Below, one piece after another: positions 37,443 to 45,954 of a stretch of DNA of 64,000 bases. Both the position numbers and the translations under genes were made by a program. The notes beneath the pieces were generated by a model, which saw only the letters and a list, made by a program, of their open reading frames with translations, was not told where the DNA came from and did not search any database. Source of the DNA: Halarchaeoplasma sp046498385 (GTDB taxonomy: Archaea > Thermoplasmatota > Thermoplasmata > Halarchaeoplasmatales > Halarchaeoplasmataceae); contig JAWOAU010000059.1 in NCBI GenBank assembly GCA_046498385.1, positions 8,118 through 72,117 on the forward strand, written 5' to 3'. How positions within the stretch are numbered: position 1 is the stretch's first letter; each line of letters starts with the position of its first letter.

Positions 37443-38318
37443 ATGTCTGGTGCAGAATCATTTGTGGAAACAACATCTAAGGCGGCTATACCGGTAGCTA
37501 TGATTGCGGTATCCTTCGCGGCGGTGCTCATACGACTATCGCATTCTCATCCCTTTACCATAGCTTTTTATCGCATGTTCTTCGCCACCCTTATATTACT
37601 ACCGCCGCTCTACTTCAGAAGAGAAGAGATCAAGAGGATAACTAGATCGGAATGGAATATCCTCGTATTAACAGGGATATTCTTAGCCATCCATTTCGCC
37701 GCCTGGATATCCTCTCTTCGATACACCTCGGTTGTTTCTTCCGTGGTTTTGGTCACCTCTCATCCTTTGGTTGTAACGTGGGTCTCAGGGTGGTATCTAG
37801 GTGAAAAATCCGGCAGGACGGCTTACATGGCCATCCTTCTATCATTAGGGGGGATAACCATAATGGCGGTATCCAACTACCAGGCGGAGGGTTGGTCCTT
37901 GTTCGGGGACATTCTCGCCATCGTGGGCATGCTGGCATTTGCGGGGTACATAATCCGGGGCAGACAGATGCGCCGGACCATGTCTACAGTTACTTATTCT
38001 TTCGTTGTATATGGTGTTTCATCTCTAGTTCTCGGGGCGATGGCATTTTTCTTTGTGGGCGGTGTTACTTCACAACCTCCTAGAGAGTACTTGCTGTTCT
38101 TGTCCCTGGCGGTGATACCAACAATATTCGGTCACACACTTTACAACTGGGCCCTTAGGTTTGTCCGCGCCCGATTGGTCTCAGTGAGTCTTCTGGCGGA
38201 ACCCCTCGGGGCCTCCCTACTTGCTTTTATTATCTTGAACGAGGTTCCTCCGTATCTAACCGCCCTAGGAGGGGCCATAACTCTCATAGGTGTGTTTATC
38301 TGCTCTAGAAGTGAGTGA
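37443..38318 (+). CDS. EamA/DMT-family transporter
   Basis: The 291-residue protein has ten predicted membrane helices in two EamA halves, with the family motifs HPFTIAFYRMFFATLILLP near the N-terminus, WISSLRYTSVVSSVVLVTSHP in the middle and SVSLLAEPLGASLLAFIILNE near the end. The family exports or imports amino acids, nucleotides and other metabolites; substrate unknown. A GTG-type ORF extends 43 codons upstream, but the ATG at 37443 follows a TATA box by 25 bases and matches the family. The stop is 3 bases from the 3' end of the SRP RNA gene (convergent). Confidence 0.88.
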   Translation: MSGAESFVETTSKAAIPVAMIAVSFAAVLIRLSHSHPFTIAFYRMFFATLILLPPLYFRREEIKRITRSEWNILVLTGIFLAIHFAAWISSLRYTSVVSSVVLVTSHPLVVTWVSGWYLGEKSGRTAYMAILLSLGGITIMAVSNYQAEGWSLFGDILAIVGMLAFAGYIIRGRQMRRTMSTVTYSFVVYGVSSLVLGAMAFFFVGGVTSQPPREYLLFLSLAVIPTIFGHTLYNWALRFVRARLVSVSLLAEPLGASLLAFIILNEVPPYLTALGGAITLIGVFICSRSE

Positions 38319-38321
38319 AAA

Positions 38322-38632
38322 ACCGGGTCACCGAGGTTGGCGCTCATCACGCTCGTGAGGACTCCAAGATCCTTCTCGACCCCGCTACCCATCGAGCATC
38401 GGTAGTCCACGGTAGGACTGCTCCCTTCCGGACCTGGCCCGTTCTCCGCGGCAAAGTTAAAGGGGAACGACCCTCCGGTTGTCCCCAATAACACCTCCGA
38501 TCCCGAAGGACGAGATCTCACAGTTGGACCTTGGCTCATGAACGGGATGATTACGCCGCCCCCGGCGGTCACCCCCGCGTATCGACGTTTTCGGTGTATA
38601 AGGGCACGCCGAACGCCCCGGTTAGACCCGGT
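38322..38632 (-). ncRNA. ffs: Signal recognition particle RNA (7S RNA)
   Basis: The minus strand contains the SRP helix-8 signature CCAGGTCCGGAAGGGAGCAG with its GGAA tetraloop. The 5' Alu-like domain has CCGGGGCGTTCGGCGTGCCC. The ends pair through ACCGGGTC (5', 38625-38632) with GACCCGGT (3', 38322-38329), giving about 311 nt, the size of archaeal 7S RNA. A TTTTT tract follows the 3' end. The RNA scaffolds SRP19 and SRP54; the receptor FtsY is encoded at 57023. Confidence 0.93.
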
Positions 38633-39281
38633 GACTGTCACTATCACCCACGGTATATAAGGTTTTATCCTCTTTCACCGCTATTACGTAGTTGTTTTCT
38701 CCCGACAGGAAGGATTCTTCCACCTGGAGACCGGACTTTATAACATCTTCCTCTAATTCATCTAAAGTATAGAGGTGGTAGTACCTCTCAAAGACAACGC
38801 CGTCATCCCTTGTCCAGGGAACGATCACCTCTCTTTTTTTGTCGGGTATGTCCCACCTATCCGACTCTCTGGACCACGAAGAAACCAATAGCTTACCATC
38901 GGTCCTTAGGATTCTTTTACACTCTTTCAAACTTCTTACTTTTCCTTCTCTTAGGTGATGTATGGCCGCTATGTACAGCACGCCGTCGAATGATTCGTCT
39001 TTGAAAGGTAGTAGTCTGGTATCTCCCTTTATATAATCCCCCTTTTTGCATCTTTGTTTGGCAATTTTCAACAACTCGACGGAAGCATCTAATCCCACAG
39101 TTCGTAAATCCTTCTCGACCGCGGCTGAACAATGCCTTCCGTTTCCACAGCCCAAATCAAGTATGTCCCCTTCGATGGCTCCTATAAACTCCTCCACATC
39201 TTTCCAAGGACGGTTCCTGGTCTTGTCAAAATGATCTGCTATGGAATCGAAGAGCTCTCCCATGTTGTTTTTTTTGTTCAT
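38622..39281 (-). CDS. SAM-dependent methyltransferase (Trm9/ABH8-like)
   Basis: The 219-residue class I methyltransferase has the SAM-binding motif ILDLGCGNGRH near residue 40, acidic VGLDAS after beta-2, DTRLLPFKDESFDGVLYIAAIHHL and LRTDGKLLVSSWS. The HHL segment and overall pattern resemble the Trm9-type enzymes that methylate wobble-uridine modifications of tRNA; that specificity is inference. A TATA-like AATATAAATTTT (about 39302-39313) precedes ATG 39281 by about 26 bases, so it is probably leaderless. Its last codons contain the promoter and first bases of the SRP RNA. Confidence 0.85.
   Translation of the reverse strand: MNKKNNMGELFDSIADHFDKTRNRPWKDVEEFIGAIEGDILDLGCGNGRHCSAAVEKDLRTVGLDASVELLKIAKQRCKKGDYIKGDTRLLPFKDESFDGVLYIAAIHHLREGKVRSLKECKRILRTDGKLLVSSWSRESDRWDIPDKKREVIVPWTRDDGVVFERYYHLYTLDELEEDVIKSGLQVEESFLSGENNYVIAVKEDKTLYTVGDSDSHRV
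38654..38660 (-). promoter_or_regulatory. TATA box of the SRP RNA gene
   Basis: On the minus strand CTTATATACC sits with TTATATA at 38654-38660, about 25 bases before the predicted 5' end near 38632. It lies within the 3' part of the upstream methyltransferase coding sequence. Confidence 0.6.
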
Positions 39282-39336
39282 GTTTGTGGTTACATCGGGA
39301 CAAAATTTATATTCTTTGTGATAGCTCCTCACTCAA

Positions 39337-40101
39337 ATGTATCTTATCGACTCAATTTTGATAATAGTAATTTCAATTGTACTGTCCTATTTGGTTTACA
39401 GACGGGGACTCCTAAATTTCTGGGGTTCCGTCACCGCATTGGTCATCAGTTTGATACTCGGATTCCAGGGTGGTCTCATATGGATATTCCTTCTTTTACT
39501 TTTCTTAGCAAGCGCCTTTTTGGCTACAAAGTACAAGTTCAGATACAAACGAAAAAAAGGCCTTCAGGAAGGAAGAAAGGGCGAACGAGGTGTGATCAAC
39601 GTACTAGCGAACGGTTCCATACCTACCGCCATCGCACTTTTGCATGGTGCTGAAAACTCATTTGGGATCTTAGGCATAGGATTTCTGAGCAGGAGCATAG
39701 CTGTTTTTTTATTCGTGACCGCCGTGGCCAGCGCCGCTTCAGATACCCTAGCTTCCGAGATGGGCGTTCTCTCTAAGAACGCATATCTGATAACGAATCT
39801 AAAGAGGGTAGAACCAGGTACTAACGGAGGAGTATCCTATTATGGACAAATGTGGGCCTTTATCGGGTCGTTCTACACGTTCATAATCGCCTTTGCGGTA
39901 TTCTCTATTTTCGAGGGCCGTATCTTTCCGGTCTCATGGGTCCTTATGGGAGGGGCCTTTGGCTTTATTAGTTGTCAGATAGACAGCGTTCTAGGTGCCA
40001 CGTTAGAAAGGAAAAAGATATTAGGCAAGTCCGCCGTTAACATCTCATCGGTCGCTATCACAGTACTGATAAGCGGGGTATTCATATGGTTAGTAGGATA
40101 G
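39337..40101 (+). CDS. DUF92 membrane protein (TMEM19/VTE6-related, possible polyprenyl-phosphate kinase)
   Basis: The 254-residue protein has about six membrane segments and the DUF92 signatures KGERGVINVLANGSIPTAIAL, ASAASDTLASEMGVLS and EPGTNGGVSYYG. The family includes plant VTE6, a phytyl-phosphate kinase, so a polyprenyl-phosphate kinase role in archaea is plausible but unproven. Its end overlaps apgM by 16 bases, so translation is coupled. It is divergent from the methyltransferase. Confidence 0.85.
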   Translation: MYLIDSILIIVISIVLSYLVYRRGLLNFWGSVTALVISLILGFQGGLIWIFLLLLFLASAFLATKYKFRYKRKKGLQEGRKGERGVINVLANGSIPTAIALLHGAENSFGILGIGFLSRSIAVFLFVTAVASAASDTLASEMGVLSKNAYLITNLKRVEPGTNGGVSYYGQMWAFIGSFYTFIIAFAVFSIFEGRIFPVSWVLMGGAFGFISCQIDSVLGATLERKKILGKSAVNISSVAITVLISGVFIWLVG

Positions 40102-41306
40102 TCATGATGATTTTGGACGGTATAGGCGACAGGCCTGTTAAAGAACTAGGAGGGAAGACCCCACTTGAGAAAGCTAACACACCTAATCTAGATAGGTATG
40201 CCAAGGAAGGCGTAAACGGCATAATGGATACGATAGCCCCCGGTATAGTACCCGGCAGCGACACAGGTCACCTCGCTTTATTGGGTTATGATCCTTATGA
40301 AGTGTACACTGGAAGAGGCCCCTTCGAGGCCTCCGGTTTGGGGATGGAACTACGAAAGGGCCAGGTTGTTTTTCGATGTAACTTCGGGACCCTTGAGGAC
40401 GGCATGGTAGTCGACCGCAGGGCGGGCAGGATTAAAAGGGGCACGGATTCCCTGGCTGAAGCTGTGAACGATATGGATTTTGATGTGGATTTCATATTCA
40501 AAGAGAGTGTGGAACACAGGGCGGTACTCATATTCAACGACCGCTCCTTGGGATCCTCGGTGTCCGACGTAGATCCCCACGAAGAGGATATTCCTTTAAA
40601 GAGCTCCGAGGCATTGGATGGAAGCAATTCCAGTAAACGTACGGCTGAGTTGATAAACAAATTCACCGAGAAGACCATTGATGTATTGTCGGAACATCCC
40701 GTAAACCTGAAAAGAAAGGAAAAGGGATCACCTCCAGCCAATGTGATACTTTCCAGAGGTGCGGGTTCCGTCCCGGATATGAAACCTCTACGGGATATCA
40801 AGGGTATAAAGAGCGCCGCCATAGCCGGCATACCTCTTGTGCGGGGTGTGTGTGAGCTTGCAGGCATGGATATCATACAGGTCGGGGGGGCCACGGGCGG
40901 ACTGGATACGGACATCGGATCCATCATCAGCGCGGTGGTGGAAAACATAGATGACTATGATTTTATATTGGTGAACGTAAAGGGTCCCGACATATCCGGA
41001 CATGATGGTGACTATGAAGCAAAGGTGGATTTCATAGAACGCATCGATTCCGCCCTTCCTGTACTTGACTCTATCGAGAACACCTACTTCGCCTTTACCG
41101 GAGATCATTCTACCCCGATAACCGTTAAGAACCACAGTGGCGACCCGCTGCCCTTAGTGATCTACGGGGACGAGGTACGTATCGATAATGTGGTGAGCTA
41201 CGGCGAAAGAACATGCGCCGCCGGAGGACTAGGACGGTTAAAAGGTTCGGATCTTCTGAACGTACTCATGGACTTGGCCAATAGGGCCGAAAAGTTCGGT
41301 GCCTAG
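40086..41306 (+). CDS. apgM: 2,3-bisphosphoglycerate-independent phosphoglycerate mutase, archaeal type
   Basis: The 406-residue enzyme shows ILDGIGDRP at the N-terminus (metal Asp), the GSDTGHLALLGYDPYEVYTGRGPFEA segment with the catalytic Ser region, NVKGPDISGHDGD and FTGDHSTP (metal ligands). It interconverts 3- and 2-phosphoglycerate in glycolysis and gluconeogenesis and depends on divalent metal. It overlaps the DUF92 gene and meets the convergent DUF355 gene with a 4-base overlap. Confidence 0.96.
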   Translation: MVSRIVMMILDGIGDRPVKELGGKTPLEKANTPNLDRYAKEGVNGIMDTIAPGIVPGSDTGHLALLGYDPYEVYTGRGPFEASGLGMELRKGQVVFRCNFGTLEDGMVVDRRAGRIKRGTDSLAEAVNDMDFDVDFIFKESVEHRAVLIFNDRSLGSSVSDVDPHEEDIPLKSSEALDGSNSSKRTAELINKFTEKTIDVLSEHPVNLKRKEKGSPPANVILSRGAGSVPDMKPLRDIKGIKSAAIAGIPLVRGVCELAGMDIIQVGGATGGLDTDIGSIISAVVENIDDYDFILVNVKGPDISGHDGDYEAKVDFIERIDSALPVLDSIENTYFAFTGDHSTPITVKNHSGDPLPLVIYGDEVRIDNVVSYGERTCAAGGLGRLKGSDLLNVLMDLANRAEKFGA

Positions 41307-41785
41307 CATTTATATCCTATATCTATGAGGAATTTGTTTCTCCATTCCTTGTCCTTTTCTTTTTCAACACCTACGGTAGGGCTGCCGTCTATAACGCCGA
41401 GTATACCTCTTCCGGATTCATTTTTTGCCACTATTACCTCCAATGGATTTGCGGTAGCACAATATATCCGGCATACCTCCTGCACCTGCTTTAATCGTGG
41501 AAGTACGTTTATGGGGTACGTACCGTCAAGTACGATGATAAAAAAGTGTCCTGCGTTGATACTATTGGCGTTCTCAATTACCAGCTCTTTACATCTCTCG
41601 TCGGTACCGTCGTACCTCACCAGTCTTTCCCCGGAGGCCTCGCAGAAGGCCACTCCGAATTTGATCCCCGGCACCGAAGACACCAGAGTTTCATAGATAT
41701 CCTCCACGGTCTTTATAAAGTGGCTTTGACCCAGTATAACGTTCATGCCCTCATCCGTATTTACTTTGACACATTCCAGCTCCAT
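41303..41785 (-). CDS. DUF355 / adenosine-specific kinase family protein
   Basis: The 160-residue protein has the family pattern GQSHFIKTVEDIYETLV, GVAFCEASGERLVRYDG and a C-terminal ESGRGILGVIDGSPTVGVE. Relatives have been described as adenosine-specific kinases from crystal and binding work; activity here is inferred. An in-frame start 28 codons upstream would overlap the leuS start; the chosen Met matches the family N-terminus. Divergent from leuS. Confidence 0.85.
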   Translation of the reverse strand: MELECVKVNTDEGMNVILGQSHFIKTVEDIYETLVSSVPGIKFGVAFCEASGERLVRYDGTDERCKELVIENANSINAGHFFIIVLDGTYPINVLPRLKQVQEVCRIYCATANPLEVIVAKNESGRGILGVIDGSPTVGVEKEKDKEWRNKFLIDIGYKC

Positions 41786-41867
41786 GCAATGGGATACCGT
41801 ACAGATGTTAAAAACTTTTACGTGCGATTCGAAAGACTTTAAATAATCAACTATATTTCGATTGAAC

Positions 41868-44714
41868 ATGAAAGATTACGGCCCTGTGGAGATCGAAGAA
41901 AAGTGGCAGAATAGGTGGGAGACCGAAGGTGTCGATAAAGCGGAAGTGGACTATTCTAGAGAGCCTTTCTACCTTATATTCGCTTATCCTGGAGTATCGG
42001 GTTTTCTACATTTAGGTCATATGAGATGTTACAGTTACACAGATATGATCGCACGATACAAGCGTATGGAGGGATACAACGTTCTATTTCCAACCGGTAC
42101 TCATCCAACGGGGAATCAAGCCTACAGTTTATCGAAACACCTGCAGGAAGGGGTTCAGGAAAAAATAGACTACATGAAAAGGAACGGTGCTACAGTGGAG
42201 GATATAGAAAGGATGAAGGACCCCTTGGAGCTTGTAACTTACTTCAACGAGGTTTACATAGAAAAATACTGGAAAAAGTTCGCCATAAGCATCGATTTCG
42301 ACTACTTTACATATTCAATACGAGAGGATTACAAACAGTTCATCAGATGGCAGTTCAAGAAGTTGAAAGAGCAGGGCCTGCTCGCCCAGAAGGACTATTT
42401 TGGTACGGAGTGTATTGAATGCGGCCCTGTAGCTGTGGATCCTTCGGAAACCGATCTTTCTAAAGGAGGAACGGCTGAGAAGCAGGAGTACACTCTGTTA
42501 AAGTTCGAGCATCAGGGTAAGTACATCACCGCAGCCACACTGAGACCTGAAACCGTATTCGGCCAGACCAACTTGTGGGTTGATCCCCAGGAAGAATATT
42601 TAATCGCTGTAGTTGATGGCGAAGAGTGGATACTCAGTAAGGAGGCGGTGGAGAAATTGAAGTATCAGAAGGACCACGTTACTATTGTTGATACAATAAA
42701 AGGCGAGGATATGATAGGTGACTACGCCGCAGCCCCCGTGATCCACAGGGAAATAATCATACTGCCTGCGTCATTCACCGATCCCAACGTGGGAACCGGT
42801 ATCGTAACCAGCGTTCCAAGCGATGCGCCCTACGATTGGATAGCACTCAGAGATTTGAAAGAGGATGAAGAACTGCTTGAAAAGTATGGTTTAAAGGAAA
42901 AAATCAAAGAAGTTGAGCCCATCCCGATAATCGAATCAAAGGATTGGGGGATAAATTCTGCTGAGAAGATAATAGATGAGATGGGCATAGAGAGTCAAGA
43001 GGAGCAGGATAAACTTGAAGTGGCCACACAGAAGATATACAAATCCGGATTCCACACAGGTAATATGTTGGACAGCTGTCAGGACTACTCCGGCCTGAGG
43101 GTACAGCAGGCAAAAGAAAGTGTGAAGCAGGATATGGTCGAGAAGGGTGAAGCAGATATAATGTACGACCTTTCCCAGGAAGTTATCTGCAGATGTGGAG
43201 CTAAAGTAGTCGTGGGTAAGATACCCGATCAATGGTTCATCCGCTACTCCGACGAGGAGCTCACTGAGAAGAGTAAAAAGCATGCTGAAAAAATGGAGAT
43301 CAAACCTCAAAACTACGCCGACAATATTCCGGAAACCCTGGCATGGTTCCAGGACCGTTCCTGTGCAAGAAAGGGCAACTGGCTGGGTACGGAGTTTCCC
43401 TTCGACGAGGAATGGGTTATCGAGGCTATAGCAGATTCTACACTTTATCCGGCTTACTACGTATTGGCCAAGCACTATAACGAAGGAAATATCGAAGCCG
43501 ACCAGATGACCGAGGAGTTTTTCGATTATGTATATCTGAACAGGGGAGATCCAGGAGTTCTCTCTGAGACTACCGGGCTAGATAAGAAAACCATAGAAAA
43601 AGTTCGCTCGGATTTCCAGTACTGGTACCCCCTCGACCTGAACCTGGGCGGAAAAGAGCACATGACAGTACACTTCCCGCCTTTCCTGATGAACCACGTT
43701 GGTATAATGAACGAAGGAGACTGGCCCAGAGGTATATTTGTCAATTGGTGGCTGGTGGGTAAAGGGGGCAAGATATCGAAATCAAAAGGTGGGGCCGAAC
43801 CCATACCCGACGCCGCCGAAAAATACGGCGTGGATACCTTGAGGTTATTCTACGCTCATTCCGCTAGTCCGTTCGTTGACAAAGAATGGGACGAGGATGA
43901 GGTCTTCAACTATCGTAGAAAGCTCAACTCGATATGGAGCAAAGTTCACAGGATGAAAGAAACCGATGGAGATAAGAAACCGGTAGATGATTACCTCCGT
44001 TCTAGGTTCTATACCCTTGTAAATACGGTGAAGGAGCACATGCAGGACTACGAACTTCGTAAGGCCGTCAGCGTTGTGTATTACGACATACCGTCGGAGA
44101 TAGACTGGTATTTCAAAAGGGACGGGGAAAATAGAGAGCTCATGAAGGAGGTCGCCGTCGGTCTGCTGAAATTGATGGTGTCCTTTACCCCCCATATAGC
44201 AGAGGAGCTGTCCGAATTTTGGGGTGTGGAATACATAGTGAACAGCACTCTGCCTGAGGTCCCGGAAGACGCCATCTCCAAGGAAGCGGAGTCAAGAGAA
44301 GAATATATCAAGGACGTTCTGGCGGATATCAAGCAGATACTGGATATTGCAGATGTACCTGGAGATCGTATACATCTTTACGTTGCGCCAGAATGGAAGG
44401 AAAGGGCAATGAATAGGATATTAGAATCTCCGGATATGAGTATCATGAAAGAGCTCACCAGTGAACTCGATACTCCGCCAAAACAGATCTCCGGTTTTGT
44501 TCGACAGGTACTCAAGATCCTCAGAGAGAAGGGTGCGAAGGATTCCTGGCACATCCCCATGGACGAGTACGAGGTTTTAAAGAATTCCAGTGATTTCCTG
44601 GAGAAAGAATTTCAAGCTGAAATCAAAGTCTATCCATCCGGCGACACTTCCTACGACCCGGCAGGTAAAGCATCCTATGCGATGCCTAGAAAACCTGCGA
44701 TATATGTGGAGTAA
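41868..44714 (+). CDS. leuS: Leucyl-tRNA synthetase, archaeal type
   Basis: The 948-residue class Ia synthetase has HIGH motif HLGH near residue 50 (GFLHLGHMR), a CP1 editing domain around residues 210-370 (TLRPETVFGQTN, Thr-rich editing segment) and KMSKS motif KISKS near 635 (GKISKSKGG). The C-terminal anticodon-binding region is of the archaeal kind (RRKLNSIWSKVHRMK). A TTG six bases upstream is in frame, but ATG 41868 has a TTTAAATAA TATA-like box about 28 bases upstream and is probably leaderless. It is divergent from the DUF355 gene. Confidence 0.97.
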   Translation: MKDYGPVEIEEKWQNRWETEGVDKAEVDYSREPFYLIFAYPGVSGFLHLGHMRCYSYTDMIARYKRMEGYNVLFPTGTHPTGNQAYSLSKHLQEGVQEKIDYMKRNGATVEDIERMKDPLELVTYFNEVYIEKYWKKFAISIDFDYFTYSIREDYKQFIRWQFKKLKEQGLLAQKDYFGTECIECGPVAVDPSETDLSKGGTAEKQEYTLLKFEHQGKYITAATLRPETVFGQTNLWVDPQEEYLIAVVDGEEWILSKEAVEKLKYQKDHVTIVDTIKGEDMIGDYAAAPVIHREIIILPASFTDPNVGTGIVTSVPSDAPYDWIALRDLKEDEELLEKYGLKEKIKEVEPIPIIESKDWGINSAEKIIDEMGIESQEEQDKLEVATQKIYKSGFHTGNMLDSCQDYSGLRVQQAKESVKQDMVEKGEADIMYDLSQEVICRCGAKVVVGKIPDQWFIRYSDEELTEKSKKHAEKMEIKPQNYADNIPETLAWFQDRSCARKGNWLGTEFPFDEEWVIEAIADSTLYPAYYVLAKHYNEGNIEADQMTEEFFDYVYLNRGDPGVLSETTGLDKKTIEKVRSDFQYWYPLDLNLGGKEHMTVHFPPFLMNHVGIMNEGDWPRGIFVNWWLVGKGGKISKSKGGAEPIPDAAEKYGVDTLRLFYAHSASPFVDKEWDEDEVFNYRRKLNSIWSKVHRMKETDGDKKPVDDYLRSRFYTLVNTVKEHMQDYELRKAVSVVYYDIPSEIDWYFKRDGENRELMKEVAVGLLKLMVSFTPHIAEELSEFWGVEYIVNSTLPEVPEDAISKEAESREEYIKDVLADIKQILDIADVPGDRIHLYVAPEWKERAMNRILESPDMSIMKELTSELDTPPKQISGFVRQVLKILREKGAKDSWHIPMDEYEVLKNSSDFLEKEFQAEIKVYPSGDTSYDPAGKASYAMPRKPAIYVE

Positions 44715-44752
44715 ACAAAACCCTTATATCCTGTGTATTGAATTGAAGTTCC

Positions 44753-45943
44753 ATGAAAGCAGTTATCCTTGCTGCAGGAGAGGGAACAAGGCTCAGACCC
44801 TTTACCTCTTCTGAGCCAAAGGTGATGATACCCGTAGCCAACAAACCGATTTTACAGTATGTTGTGGAAGCTTTGGTGAATTGCAACATCAGAGATATCG
44901 TCATGGTGGTGGGATACCATAAACAGCGTATAATGTCTTACTTTGGTAATGGAGATGAGTTTGGTGCGGATATAGAGTATATCGAACAGCCCAAACAGCT
45001 GGGTACCGCACATGCACTTTACCAAGTACGTCATGTGATAGATGATGATTTCATTTTACTCCCCGGGGATAACCTGGTCTCCGAAGCTACCGTTAAGGAC
45101 CTTATCAGAGACAAAAAAGTTCCTTCTGTCTTGATAACAAGTAGTGATCATCCTTCTAAGTACGGAGTGGTATCCATGGAAAACGGAGTGGTGAATAATA
45201 TAGTTGAAAAACCCGGGAAAAGTAAAAGTCACTTGATATCTACAGGCATTTATTACCTCTCGCCGGACGTTTTCCCCAGGATAAGAAAATTCATGTTGAA
45301 CAACATATACGATCTGACATCGGTGCTGAATTCGTTGAAGATCGATAGATCACTCTACGGCATAAATACCGAATCAATGTGGATGGATGCGGTGTATCCA
45401 TGGGATTTGATCTCCCTCAACTCCGCCGCACTCGACGATGTCGCCGCCAGATGTAACGGCAAAGTAGAAGAAGACGTTACCATCAAAGGTCCGGTGGTCA
45501 TCGGCGAGGGAACGTTGATCAAAGGGGGCACCTACATAGAGGGTCCGGTGGTCATCGGCGAAGGTTGTGAAATAGGTCCCCAGGCATGTATACTCTCTTC
45601 CTCTAGCATAGATGACGATTGTTTGATCGGACCTCAATCCGTCGTACACAATTCCATGATCATGGGAGGTGTAAAAATAGGTCCGAAATCTATACTGGAT
45701 TCGTCGGTATTGGGTGAAGGAGTGATATCCGGAGCGGGACTCGTTTCACATGTTGATACCGTGAAGATGGTTATCGAGGATCATCTGGAGATGGTCAGGA
45801 GTATAGGGTGCATGATTGCCGAGGATACGGTTATAGGCGGCGGTGTTACATGTTATCCCGGTGTGATCGTAGGCAACGAATGCGATATACGGACTGGCGT
45901 TGTACTGAGAGAAAAAGTACCCCCCGGGAGTACGGTGTTGTGA
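44753..45943 (+). CDS. Sugar-1-phosphate nucleotidylyltransferase/acetyltransferase (GlmU-like)
   Basis: The 396-residue protein joins an N-terminal nucleotidylyltransferase (signature LAAGEGTRLRP near residue 6-16, PGDN near 105, VEKPGKS) to a left-handed beta-helix with hexapeptide repeats from about residue 230 (IKGPVVIGEGTLIKGG, IEGPVVIGEGCEIGP). Archaeal homologues make UDP-GlcNAc from glucosamine-1-phosphate, or dTDP-sugars. Its place 11 bases before glmS supports amino-sugar synthesis. Confidence 0.9.
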   Translation: MKAVILAAGEGTRLRPFTSSEPKVMIPVANKPILQYVVEALVNCNIRDIVMVVGYHKQRIMSYFGNGDEFGADIEYIEQPKQLGTAHALYQVRHVIDDDFILLPGDNLVSEATVKDLIRDKKVPSVLITSSDHPSKYGVVSMENGVVNNIVEKPGKSKSHLISTGIYYLSPDVFPRIRKFMLNNIYDLTSVLNSLKIDRSLYGINTESMWMDAVYPWDLISLNSAALDDVAARCNGKVEEDVTIKGPVVIGEGTLIKGGTYIEGPVVIGEGCEIGPQACILSSSSIDDDCLIGPQSVVHNSMIMGGVKIGPKSILDSSVLGEGVISGAGLVSHVDTVKMVIEDHLEMVRSIGCMIAEDTVIGGGVTCYPGVIVGNECDIRTGVVLREKVPPGSTVL

Positions 45944-45954
45944 GGTGACATTGC

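Noticed and set aside
38141..38647. 168-codon minus-strand ORF
   Set aside because: It covers the SRP RNA gene and the end of the DMT transporter; its protein has no family character and the RNA structure explains the sequence.
40295..40948. 217-codon minus-strand ORF
   Set aside because: It is the antisense shadow of apgM, whose metal-binding motifs are all present.
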